Positions 28,745-35,992 of a stretch of 49,445 nt of DNA are shown here, piece by piece. The position numbers and the translations under genes were made by a program. This DNA comes from Burkholderiales bacterium (GTDB lineage: Bacteria > Pseudomonadota > Gammaproteobacteria > Burkholderiales > Burkholderiaceae_E), in NCBI GenBank assembly GCA_020248665.1, contig JADCHE010000102.1, forward strand, positions 1 through 49,445, read 5' to 3'. Position 1 is the stretch's first letter. Every line of letters starts with the position of its first letter. The notes below the pieces were generated by a model. It ran no database searches. It was not told where the DNA came from and saw only the letters and a list, made by a program, of their open reading frames with translations.

Positions 28745-29146
28745 TCAGGCCCCGATCGCCCGGCGCGCGTGCTGCGCGACGCACTTGAGCATGCTGTCCT
28801 TCGTGAACGGCTTGGTCAGGTACTCCTCGCAGCCCACCATCCGGCCGCGGGCGCGGTCGAACAGGCCGTCCTTGCTCGAGAGCATGACGACCGGCGTCGC
28901 GTGGAAGCGGGGACTCTTCTTGATGAGCGCGCAGGTCTGGTAGCCGTCGAGCCGCGGCATCAGCACGTCGCAGAACACCAGGTCCGGCTCGTGGTCGGAG
29001 ACCTTGGCGAGCGCGTCGAAGCCGTCGTCGGCGACGATCACTCGGCACCCGGCCTGGGACAGGAAGATCTCGGCGCTGCGCCGGATCGTGTTGCTGTCGT
29101 CGATGACCATGACCTTCAGGCCGGCGATCGAATCACTCGCGCTCAT
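28745..29146 (-). CDS. pilG: Response regulator PilG
   Basis: A 133-residue receiver-only regulator, first gene of the pil-chp operon. Seen: VMVIDDSNTIRRSAEIFLSQ, LVFCDVLMPRLDGYQTCALI (phospho-accepting Asp), ATPVVMLSSKDGLFDRARGR and GCEEYLTKPFTKDSMLKCV. In P. aeruginosa PilG promotes pilus extension and activates the adenylate cyclase CyaB. A GAGGA ribosome site precedes the ATG, and a TACACT -10-like box lies 48 bases upstream. Confidence 0.94.
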   Translation of the reverse strand: MSASDSIAGLKVMVIDDSNTIRRSAEIFLSQAGCRVIVADDGFDALAKVSDHEPDLVFCDVLMPRLDGYQTCALIKKSPRFHATPVVMLSSKDGLFDRARGRMVGCEEYLTKPFTKDSMLKCVAQHARRAIGA

Positions 29147-29194
29147 CGGGATCCTCGCGGGCCGCGTCGGGCAGCGGGTCGAAGGGTGACGTGG

Positions 29195-29200
29195 AGTGTA
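29195..29200 (-). promoter_or_regulatory. Candidate -10 box of the pilGHIJ-chpA operon
   Basis: TACACT on the minus strand just after the rubredoxin stop; predicted start about 29188, giving a 41-base leader that carries the GAGGA ribosome site. No clear -35 is seen. Confidence 0.3.
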
Positions 29201-29212
29201 GCCAAAATCGTT

Positions 29213-29413
29213 TCAGAGCTCGACCATCTCGAAGTCTTCCTTGCGGGCACCGCACTCGGGGCAGGTCCAGTTCATCGGGACGTCCTCCCAGCGCGTGCCG
29301 GGTGCGATCCCCTCGTCGGGCACGCCCGCGGCCTCGTCGTAGATCCACCCGCAGATCAGGCACATGAAGGTCCGGGTCGCTTGCTCGCTCATGTCGGGTC
29401 CGCTGTCGGCCAT
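29213..29413 (-). CDS. Rubredoxin
   Basis: A 66-residue one-iron electron carrier. Seen: the two cysteine pairs MCLICGW and WTCPECGARK, with YDEAAGVPDEGIAPGTRWED between, which is the complete rubredoxin pattern. The start could also be the internal ATG at 29392, which removes seven residues with no known role. Rubredoxin just upstream of pilG is a common arrangement in betaproteobacteria; a functional link to pili is not established. The electron donor and acceptor are not evident from the window. Confidence 0.93.
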   Translation of the reverse strand: MADSGPDMSEQATRTFMCLICGWIYDEAAGVPDEGIAPGTRWEDVPMNWTCPECGARKEDFEMVEL

Positions 29414-29533
29414 TAGAGAGTGAAGCGCCGCATGTTACCTTCTCGCGCCGATGAGTCCCGCCTTGCGGCCGACGGGCGGGGCGTGCGCGCCGCGCGCCCC
29501 GAGCGCGCCGAGCCCACCGGAGCCGATCCCGCC

Positions 29534-30169
29534 GTGACCCCGACGCCCCGCGGCCTGTACGCGATCACCCCCGACGAACCCGATGCCGGCCGGCTGACCG
29601 ACTTGGTCGCCCGCGCGCTCGAGGGCGGCATCGACTGGCTGCAGTTCCGCGTCAAGGGCGGCTCGCCCTCGCAGCGCGAGGACCTCGCGCTGCGGATCAA
29701 GGGCCAGTGCGACGCGGCCGGCGTGCCGCTGGTCGTCAACGACGACGTCGCGCTCGCGCTCGCGATCGACGCGGCCGGGGTGCACGTCGGCCGGGACGAC
29801 GGCGACCCGGCCGAGATACGCGCACGGATCGGGCCGGCCCGGGTGCTCGGCGTATCGTGCTACAACGACGCAGCGCGTGCGCGGTCGATGCTCGGCGCGG
29901 CCGACCACGTCGGCTTCGGCAGCGTGTTCGCCTCGCCCACCAAGCCGCAGGCGGTCCGCGCCCCGTTGCGCCTGTTCGCGCTGGCTCGAGCGATGGGGCT
30001 GCCCGCGGTCGCGATCGGCGGCATCGACCGCACGAACGCCCGGCTGCCGATCGAGGCCGGCGCCGACGCGGTCGCGGTGATCAGCGACATCTTCGCGGCG
30101 CCCGACCCGGCGCGCGCGGCGCGCGAGCTGCGCCGCATCGTGCACGACGCGCTGGCCGCCCGCAGCTGA
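29534..30169 (+). CDS. thiE: Thiamine-phosphate synthase
   Basis: A 211-residue TIM-barrel enzyme that joins HMP-PP and thiazole phosphate to make thiamine phosphate. Seen: GLYAITPD, WLQFRVKGGS, VPLVVNDDVALALAIDAAGV, HVGRDDGDP, GFGSVFASPTKPQAV and PAVAIGGIDRTNA. The frame is open back to ATG 29420, but the first 38 residues are low-complexity and unlike the family. GTG 29534 gives the normal length and leaves 120 bases between it and the rubredoxin gene for divergent promoters. It converges with the pilin accessory gene (19-base gap). No TPP riboswitch was recognised. Confidence 0.92.
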   Translation: MTPTPRGLYAITPDEPDAGRLTDLVARALEGGIDWLQFRVKGGSPSQREDLALRIKGQCDAAGVPLVVNDDVALALAIDAAGVHVGRDDGDPAEIRARIGPARVLGVSCYNDAARARSMLGAADHVGFGSVFASPTKPQAVRAPLRLFALARAMGLPAVAIGGIDRTNARLPIEAGADAVAVISDIFAAPDPARAARELRRIVHDALAARS

Positions 30170-30188
30170 CCGCGCATGGCGCCAGCGC

Positions 30189-31070
30189 TCACCAGGGCGC
30201 GACCTCGAGCACCCCTGCGACGCGCCCGCTCGATGCGTCTACGAGCACCGCGCCGTCGCGGGCGGGGCCGCGGATCGGCAGGTAGCGCAGCGTCCCGGCG
30301 TCGCGCCCGGTCGCGGCGATCGCCGCGTCGATCGCCCCGATGCGACGGGGGTTCAGCGCCTTCAGCCGCTCGATCGGCAGCGCCCGTTCGAGCACGGCTG
30401 CGGCCTCTGCGGCATAGTCGACATAGAGCCTGGGATGGTGCTGCACGTCGCGCCCGTGAGACAGCGCCTCGAACAGGATCCGCGAGCGCTCCTCGGCCGA
30501 CTCGGGCAGGCGCGCGGCGACCCAGCGCGGGCCCAGGGGGTCGGTCGCGGCGAACGGATTGCTGCGGGCGGTCGATCTCGCCTCGGGGTGCAGGTCGGCC
30601 GGGGACACCACCTCGAAGCGGTCCTTGACGAAGACGACGAACGCGGGACGGCCCTGGTGGACCGTGTGCAGGCCGTAGGCGAGCGCGGCGAGCTGGATCG
30701 CGGCGATCGTCGCCAGATCCCACCTCAGGCTGCGCTTGCGGCGGTCGAACACCAGCAGCGTGAAGAGCGGGCCGAGCACGACGTCCACGGCAAGCATGAT
30801 CAGCAGGATCGCTTCGACGCCGAGCAGCGCGGGCATCGGTGCCGGGTACCAGGCAAGGAGGACCAGCGCCAGAACCGCGAACGCGACGCCCGCGGACAGC
30901 GCCAGGTGCAGGGCGGCGGCGCGCAGCCGCTCGCCGATGCGCAGGCCGTCCCGCGCGGCCTCGCGCTTCGGCGCCGCGGCGGTGCCGACGCTCGGATGGA
31001 TCATCGGGAGCGTGTCGCCCGGTGCGGGCGCACCTCCGGGGGAGTGGGTAGAACGACGACGCAGCATCAT
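30189..31070 (-). CDS. Type IV pilin accessory membrane protein (TfpX/TfpZ family)
   Basis: About 293 residues; start uncertain (ATG 31070, or ATG 31004 giving 271). Family members lie beside pilA and aid surface assembly of their cognate pilin. Seen: a short cytoplasmic N-terminus, three hydrophobic segments (ALHLALSAGVAFAVLALVLL, GVEAILLIMLAVDVVLGPLF, ATIAAIQLAALAYGLHTV), then RPAFVVFVKDRFEVVSPADL, which opens the soluble domain, ending in a beta-rich region closing GRVAGVLEVAPW. It lies 68 or 134 bases downstream of the second pilin and is probably on its transcript. Confidence 0.82.
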   Translation of the reverse strand: MMLRRRSTHSPGGAPAPGDTLPMIHPSVGTAAAPKREAARDGLRIGERLRAAALHLALSAGVAFAVLALVLLAWYPAPMPALLGVEAILLIMLAVDVVLGPLFTLLVFDRRKRSLRWDLATIAAIQLAALAYGLHTVHQGRPAFVVFVKDRFEVVSPADLHPEARSTARSNPFAATDPLGPRWVAARLPESAEERSRILFEALSHGRDVQHHPRLYVDYAAEAAAVLERALPIERLKALNPRRIGAIDAAIAATGRDAGTLRYLPIRGPARDGAVLVDASSGRVAGVLEVAPW

Positions 31071-31138
31071 GGATTCATGGACGATCGGGGCGCTCGACGC
31101 GAACCAGATCGGCGCGAACCGCGCGCCGGTCGGACCCG

Positions 31139-31606
31139 TCAGCGGCACTCGGCCGGCGCGTACTTAGCCAGCAGCGTGCCCGAGACGGCGCCGCCCTTGC
31201 TCGCGCCCGCCGCGTTGCAGTACCAGACAATCTGGTTGGTCGGCGGCGTGCCGACGGCCAGGTCGACCGTCGAGGTGCCACCGTCGCGCGGGGTCATGAT
31301 CAGCGAACCGCCGCCGGCGCGGGTTGTCGTCGTCACGGTGATCGCGCCGTTGACGCCGACCGCGACCGCCGACACGTTCGGCGTCGCGGTGAAGCTCGCG
31401 ATGCCCTGATCGAAGGCCGAGCCGTTGCCGGCATTCTCGGTCACGCGGATCTTGTAGTCGGCCCCCAAGCTCAGGGCCTCGGTGACACGCGCCCGGACCG
31501 TGTAGTCCTGGTAGGCCGGGATCGCTACCGCCGCCAGGATGCCGATGATCGCCACGACGATCATCAGCTCGATCAGGGTGAAGCCAGCGTGTGTCCTGCG
31601 GATCAT
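31139..31606 (-). CDS. pilA: Type IVa major pilin, second tandem copy
   Basis: A 155-residue prepilin with an 8-residue leader MIRRTHAG cut before Phe+1, then [20 protein letters not shown] with Glu5 and the usual [16 protein letters not shown] spine. Near the C-terminus Cys residues in VWYCNAAG and AECR frame the D-loop. The first 40 codons and the last 40 are nearly identical to the upstream copy at both protein and DNA level, while the middle differs (for example [20 protein letters not shown] against [20 protein letters not shown]). This is a recent tandem duplication. Confidence 0.95.
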   Translation of the reverse strand: MIRRTHAGFTLIELMIVVAIIGILAAVAIPAYQDYTVRARVTEALSLGADYKIRVTENAGNGSAFDQGIASFTATPNVSAVAVGVNGAITVTTTTRAGGGSLIMTPRDGGTSTVDLAVGTPPTNQIVWYCNAAGASKGGAVSGTLLAKYAPAECR

Positions 31607-31613
31607 CAGAGGT

Positions 31614-31706
31614 CTTCCGGATTCGTCCGGCCGGAAGGCCGGTTGACGGGGATCGGCCCGCAGGGCCGATCCTTCCGGGAGGGGGCCGGTGCGTACCGCA
31701 CCGGCC
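31614..31706. repeat. Three stem-loops between the tandem pilin genes
   Basis: GATCGGCCC/GGGCCGATC (31651-31659 with 31663-31671, loop GCA) and GGCCGGTGCG/CGCACCGGCC (31684-31693 with 31697-31706, loop TAC) are perfect. CTTCCGG/CCGGAAG (31614-31620 with 31631-31637) forms a third. The second lies 20 bases after the first pilin stop. None has a U-tract, so a standard intrinsic terminator is not supported; mRNA stabilisation or partial termination is possible. Confidence 0.7.
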
Positions 31707-31725
31707 ACTCCGGTCACGTCGTCGA

Positions 31726-32193
31726 TCAGCGGCACTCGGCCGGCGCGTACTTCGCCAGCAGCGTGCCCGCGGTGCCGCCGCCCTTGGTCGCGCCCGCCGC
31801 GTTGCAGTACCAGACGATCTGGTTGGTCGGCGGCGTGCCGGCGGTCAGGTCGACCGTCGCGGTGCCGTCGCGCGGGGTCACGGTCAGGGTGCCGTTGCCG
31901 GCACGCGTCGTCGTCGTCACGGTGATCACGCCGGCGGTGCTGACCGCGATCGCACTCACGTTCGGCGTCACGGCGAAGCTCGGCAGGCCGCCGTTCAGCG
32001 CGTTGCCGTTCGCGGCGTTCTCGGTGACGATGTTCTTGTAGTTCGCCGCCAGGCCGAGGGCCTCGGTGACGCGCGCCCGGACCGTGTAGTCCTGGTAGGC
32101 CGGGATCGCGACCGCCGCGAGGATACCGATGATCGCCACGACGATCATCAGTTCGATCAGCGTGAAACCCTTTTGGACTTTCTTGAGCATCAT
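31726..32193 (-). CDS. pilA: Type IVa major pilin, first tandem copy
   Basis: A 155-residue prepilin, the subunit of retractile type IV pili. Seen: a 9-residue leader MMLKKVQKG, then [20 protein letters not shown] with Glu5 at the expected place, a C-terminal cysteine pair (VWYCNAAG ... APAECR) and the typical [18 protein letters not shown] beta-sheet segment. Leader with charged Lys residues and a GGAG ribosome site are clear. A sigma-54 promoter lies about 55-80 bases upstream. It is more likely the main pilin than the second copy because it is promoter-proximal. Confidence 0.96.
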   Translation of the reverse strand: MMLKKVQKGFTLIELMIVVAIIGILAAVAIPAYQDYTVRARVTEALGLAANYKNIVTENAANGNALNGGLPSFAVTPNVSAIAVSTAGVITVTTTTRAGNGTLTVTPRDGTATVDLTAGTPPTNQIVWYCNAAGATKGGGTAGTLLAKYAPAECR

Positions 32194-32258
32194 GTCGAAA
32201 CACTCCTAATTGGACTGTGGATCCGCGCCGCGACCATCGCGGTGGACGACTGGTGTAG

Positions 32259-32275
32259 AGCCAGTTCCATGCCAG
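32259..32275 (-). promoter_or_regulatory. Sigma-54 promoter of pilA
   Basis: Minus strand CTGGCATGGAACTGGCT matches the -24/-12 consensus: GG and GC dinucleotides separated by exactly 10 bases. The start site is expected near 32248, leaving a leader of about 55 bases. RpoN- and PilR-dependent pilA promoters are well known. Confidence 0.7.
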
Positions 32276-32348
32276 CGTGACATCGTTCACGGACTGCGGG
32301 GGTGCGAAGGGACGGACGGACGCGCGTGCCGTTCGAGCGGCGGCGGGG

Positions 32349-32413
32349 TGTTCGTTTCCGTCACCCGGGGTGACGCCCCGCGTCACCCCCGGCGGGACGC
32401 GAAGTGACGAACA
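32349..32413. promoter_or_regulatory. Nested palindromes upstream of the pilA sigma-54 promoter
   Basis: GTCACCCGGGGTGAC (32360-32374) is a palindrome with one central base. Its right arm can instead pair with a third arm: GGGGTGACG (32367-32375) with CGTCACCCC (32381-32389). Outer arms TGTTCG (32349-32354) and CGAACA (32408-32413) enclose both. The centre lies about 120 bases upstream of the pilA start, the usual distance for enhancer sites of NtrC-type activators. The rest of the 350 bases between the hydrolase gene and pilA shows nothing else recognisable. Confidence 0.5.
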
Positions 32414-32543
32414 GCGGCAGCGTTGCGGCGCACTTCGGCGGACGACCGGGCCGACGGCGCCCGCGCGGGGACGGCCGGCGCCGTCGCGGTCCGGCCTGCC
32501 CGGGCGCGACCCGACGTCTCCCGGCAACGCCCCGGGGGGCGCG

Positions 32544-33308
32544 TCAGAACTCGAGCACCATCCCGCGCTCGAGCAGCCTGGGCATCGAGCGCCCCGCCCA
32601 CGCGTCGATCTCGCGGGCGATCGTGTCCGCGTCGGACGGCTTGAGGTGCGTGATCAGCACCTCGGCTTCCTTGCGCAGGCTCTTCAGCTGCTCGCCGAGC
32701 TCGATCGGGTACAGGTGCTTCGCGGTGATCGCGAGGTCGCGTTCCTTGTTGGAGAACGCCGTCTCGATGATCAGGAAGCGCAGGTGTCGGATCCCGTTGA
32801 CCACCCGCCAGAACTCGTCGGTCGGCCAGCTGTCCCCGGAGAACACCAGCGCGCCCTGCGGGCCCCAGACGTGGAAGCCGACCGCCGGCACGGTGTGGTT
32901 GGCGGGGATGCTGCGGATCGAGCGCTCGCCGATCGAGACCGTGGCGCCGAGCTGCATCGGCTCGAACTTCATCCACGGCCGGTCGTAGTGCGGGATCTCG
33001 GTGAAGTCAGGCCAGATGACCCAGTTGAACACGTGCGCGCGCAGCGCCGCGATCGTCTCGGGCAACGCGTGCACCACGATCGGCCGGCCGCGACGCGCGC
33101 CGACCGAGTCGACGAGCAGCGGCAGCGCGAGCACGTGGTCGAGGTGCGAGTGAGTCAGGAACACATGGTCGATGCGCGTCAGCTCGTCGATCGACAGGTC
33201 CTCCACGCCGGTACCGGCGTCGATCAGGATGTCGTCGTCGACGAGGAACGAGGTCGTCCGCGCGCGGGCGCCGATGCCGCCGCTGCAGCCGAGCACGCGC
33301 AGCTTCAC
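32544..33308 (-). CDS. Metallo-beta-lactamase-fold hydrolase, possible class II cyclic-nucleotide phosphodiesterase
   Basis: A 254-residue soluble hydrolase. Seen: the metal motif THSHLDH (His53, His55, Asp57, His58), [17 protein letters not shown] with a bridging Asp, and [10 protein letters not shown], giving the full two-metal set. The class II cAMP phosphodiesterases share this fold, and the GTG start overlaps the cyclase stop by 4 bases (33305-33308). Degradation of the cyclase product is therefore an attractive inference, but the fold also covers RNases and thioesterases. No signal peptide is seen. Confidence 0.78.
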   Translation of the reverse strand: MKLRVLGCSGGIGARARTTSFLVDDDILIDAGTGVEDLSIDELTRIDHVFLTHSHLDHVLALPLLVDSVGARRGRPIVVHALPETIAALRAHVFNWVIWPDFTEIPHYDRPWMKFEPMQLGATVSIGERSIRSIPANHTVPAVGFHVWGPQGALVFSGDSWPTDEFWRVVNGIRHLRFLIIETAFSNKERDLAITAKHLYPIELGEQLKSLRKEAEVLITHLKPSDADTIAREIDAWAGRSMPRLLERGMVLEF

Positions 33309-35299
33309 GCCACCGGCTCCCGCATCGTCGTGCTCGGTGCGTCCGGCGACCGGCTCTCCAGCGACGCCGGCGGCGCGTAGGCGTCCGGGTCGACCGCGAC
33401 GGGTTGCCAGACGCCGACCGGCTCGCTGCGGCCGTGCACCTCGGACTGCGCGACGAACTGCAGCGCGATGCCGCGCACCGCCCGACGGGTCGCGTCGCCG
33501 ATCACGATCGGCAGCTCGTACTTCTTCGACAGCCCCTCGAGCCGCGAGGCGAGGTTCACCGCGTCGCCGATCACGGTGTAGGCGCGCCGCAGCTTCGAGC
33601 CCATGTCGCCGACGCGGACCACGCCGGTGTTGATGCCGATGCCGACCACGAGACGCGGCCAGCCGAGCCCCTCGAACTCGCGGTTCAGCCGCTCGACCTC
33701 GCGCTGCATCGCGAGCGCCGCGGCGACCGCGTGGTCGGCATGCTTCGCGTCGTCGACCGGCGCGCCCCAGAAGGCCATCACCGCGTCGCCGATGTACTTG
33801 TCGACGGTGCCGTTGTAGGCGTGGATGACCTCGGTCATCGCGGTCAGGAATCGGTTCAGGTAGTCGCGCAGCTGCTGCGGGTCCATGCTCTCGGCCATCC
33901 GCGTGAAGCCGCGGATGTCGGCGAACAGGATGGTGAGCTCCTTGTTCTGGCTCTCGAGCGGATAGTTGTCCGGGTCGTGCGCCATGCGCTCGACCAGCTG
34001 CGGCGCGACGTACTGCCCGAAGAGCCCGATCACCGCGCGCCGCGAGCGGCCCTCGGTCACGTAGCCGGCGACGAGGTTGAGCGCGGCGACCGCCACCAGC
34101 GCGAGCACGCCCGAGGCGAGCGGGATCACCCAGCCGAGGCTCGCGTAGGCGATCGCGTTCCACCCGAGCAGCGTCGACAGGCCGAGCAGCGTCACCGCGG
34201 CGATGCCGACGACGCCGGCGCCCGCCATCGCGAAGGCCGCGATACCGCCGACCACCGCGATCGCCGCCGCCGAGAACAGCGGCGCCTCGACCGGCCGCGT
34301 GCGAATGGTGCCCTCGAGCGCGCCGGCGATCAGCGACGCGTGGATCTCCACGCCCGGATACACCTCGCTCACCGGCGTCGCGCGCAGGTCGGTCAGGCCC
34401 GGGGCCGAGGTGCCGATCAGCACGATCCGGTCGCGGAACACCCGGGGCTCGACGCGCCCCTCGAGCACGTCGGTCGCCGACACGTACCGGAAGCGCGACG
34501 CCGCCGCGCCACCCCGCCCCTGGAACGGCACCAGCGCGGTCGTGCCCTCGGAGATCGGGATGCGCGCCTGCTCGCCGGCCGGCCCGAAGCCCAGGCTGTC
34601 GGCGTGCAGGCCCTCGGCGCGCAGCGTCAGCGGCGCGTTGCCGAAGTAGATGCGCAGCGTCGCGACCGCGAGCGACTCGTAGAGCTGGCCCTTGTACTCG
34701 GCCAGCAGCGGCAGAGAGCGGACGACGCCGTCGCGGTCGACGACCGGGTTGAAGAAGCCCGCCGCGCGAGCGACCCGCGCGAGCGGCACGACGTTGGCGC
34801 CGTAGCCGTTCCAGCTCGTCACGGACAGCCGGCGCTCGGCGAGCACCGAGGCCGGCCACACCGGCGAAGGCAGCATGCCCGTGGAGACCGCGCCGAGCTC
34901 GCTCGAGAAGTAGTAGCCGAGCGCGACCGGCGAGCCGATCAGCGAGCGCATCAGCACCGGGTCCTGCGTCGCGTGCGGCTCGGCGAAGACCATGTCGAAG
35001 CCGATCGCGCGCGCGCCGCCCTCGCGGCCGATGGTCTGTACCATCTTGCCGAGGGTCTCGCGCGACCAGGGCCAGCGGCCCTGCTCCTTCAGGCTGCGCT
35101 CGTCGATGTCGACGATCAGCACGCGGCTGTTGGGCTTGGCCGGCTGCAGGCGAAGGCGCGTGTCGTACAGGTAGCGGTCGAGCGTCTCGACCAGCGGCAG
35201 CGACAGGTGGCCCAGTTCGCAGGCGATCGCGGTCGCGACCAGTCCCAGGCCCAGGACCAGCCGTCTCGTCCTCATCGGGAGGAGTTCGCGCAGCGCCAC
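33305..35299 (-). CDS. CHASE2-domain class III adenylate cyclase
   Basis: A 664-residue membrane cyclase. Order: N-terminal membrane segment (about 12-27), extracytoplasmic CHASE2 sensor (about 30-330; DIDERSLKEQGRWPWSRETL and VLIGTSAPGLTDLRATPVSE), three hydrophobic helices (about 342-440), and the catalytic domain. Catalytic features: metal Asp461 in FADIRGFT and Asp505 in YIGDAVMAFWG, with base-selecting Lys501 and Thr575 (YTVIGDAVNLASRLEG), a pair expected for ATP rather than GTP. It converts ATP to cAMP in response to an unknown periplasmic signal. The overlap with the hydrolase gene suggests coupled translation. Confidence 0.9.
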   Translation of the reverse strand: MALRELLPMRTRRLVLGLGLVATAIACELGHLSLPLVETLDRYLYDTRLRLQPAKPNSRVLIVDIDERSLKEQGRWPWSRETLGKMVQTIGREGGARAIGFDMVFAEPHATQDPVLMRSLIGSPVALGYYFSSELGAVSTGMLPSPVWPASVLAERRLSVTSWNGYGANVVPLARVARAAGFFNPVVDRDGVVRSLPLLAEYKGQLYESLAVATLRIYFGNAPLTLRAEGLHADSLGFGPAGEQARIPISEGTTALVPFQGRGGAAASRFRYVSATDVLEGRVEPRVFRDRIVLIGTSAPGLTDLRATPVSEVYPGVEIHASLIAGALEGTIRTRPVEAPLFSAAAIAVVGGIAAFAMAGAGVVGIAAVTLLGLSTLLGWNAIAYASLGWVIPLASGVLALVAVAALNLVAGYVTEGRSRRAVIGLFGQYVAPQLVERMAHDPDNYPLESQNKELTILFADIRGFTRMAESMDPQQLRDYLNRFLTAMTEVIHAYNGTVDKYIGDAVMAFWGAPVDDAKHADHAVAAALAMQREVERLNREFEGLGWPRLVVGIGINTGVVRVGDMGSKLRRAYTVIGDAVNLASRLEGLSKKYELPIVIGDATRRAVRGIALQFVAQSEVHGRSEPVGVWQPVAVDPDAYAPPASLESRSPDAPSTTMREPVA

Positions 35300-35326
35300 G
35301 TCGGGGTCTTCGCTAGTCGGGTCCGG

Positions 35327-35950
35327 TCAGGGCGGTGGGTCGGATTGGAACTGCAAGATCGTGCCGGCCAGCTCGATCAGGTCGTCCTGCTTCAGCGGGT
35401 GCGCGACGAGCCCGATCGGCTCGCCGTTGACCAGCGGATAGGTCGGCCCCTCGAGGTGCGTGAGGACGAAGCCGGCGCGGCGCCATGCGATGACCGCGAC
35501 CTGGCCCGAGCCGTTGGAGACGCTGACGATCGGCCGCTCGAGGCGCACCGTGGAGCCGGCCTGCGGACCGGCGAGCACGACCAGCCACGCGACCGTCCCG
35601 GGGTCCATCGGCGGCGGCTCGATCGCCTCGGCGGGCGCGTGCTCGAGCACGTAGTGCAGGCGGTAGATGCCGATCTCGATGCGGTCGCCGTCCGCCAGCG
35701 TGCGCTGCGAGACCGGCACGCCGTTGACCAGCGTGCCGTTGCGGCTGTGCAGGTCGTGGATCGTGCTCTCGCCGTTCTCGGTGAGCAGCACCGCGTGCTC
35801 GCCCGAGACCGTCAGGTCGTCGAGCATCACGTCGTTGTACGGACGCCGGCCGATCGTCAGCCGCGGGCGGTCGATCGCGATCCGCCGCAGCACGCGGTGC
35901 GCGGTGCTCAGCACCAGCTTCGGGATCGCGGCGGTCTCGCGCTGCTGCAT
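35327..35950 (-). CDS. FHA-domain protein
   Basis: A 207-residue cytoplasmic protein. The first FHA domain (about 30-95) has all core residues: Gly34-Arg35, Ser49-x2-His52, and Asn71-Gly72, so it should bind phosphothreonine peptides. The second half (about 120-200, LVVLAGPQAGSTVRLERPIV to DLIELAGTILQFQ) looks like a second FHA fold that lacks the Ser-x2-His pair. It lies 27 bases before the cyclase and 42 after the PP2C gene. FHA and PP2C pairs usually work with a Ser/Thr kinase, which is absent here. Confidence 0.87.
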   Translation of the reverse strand: MQQRETAAIPKLVLSTAHRVLRRIAIDRPRLTIGRRPYNDVMLDDLTVSGEHAVLLTENGESTIHDLHSRNGTLVNGVPVSQRTLADGDRIEIGIYRLHYVLEHAPAEAIEPPPMDPGTVAWLVVLAGPQAGSTVRLERPIVSVSNGSGQVAVIAWRRAGFVLTHLEGPTYPLVNGEPIGLVAHPLKQDDLIELAGTILQFQSDPPP

Positions 35951-35992
35951 GGGATCGGTCGACGCGGGAACAGGGGAACGGAATGCGGCGTC

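Noticed and set aside
29414-29533. TPP riboswitch before thiE
   Set aside because: No conserved THI-box segments were seen; the interval is short and mostly GC-rich low-complexity sequence.
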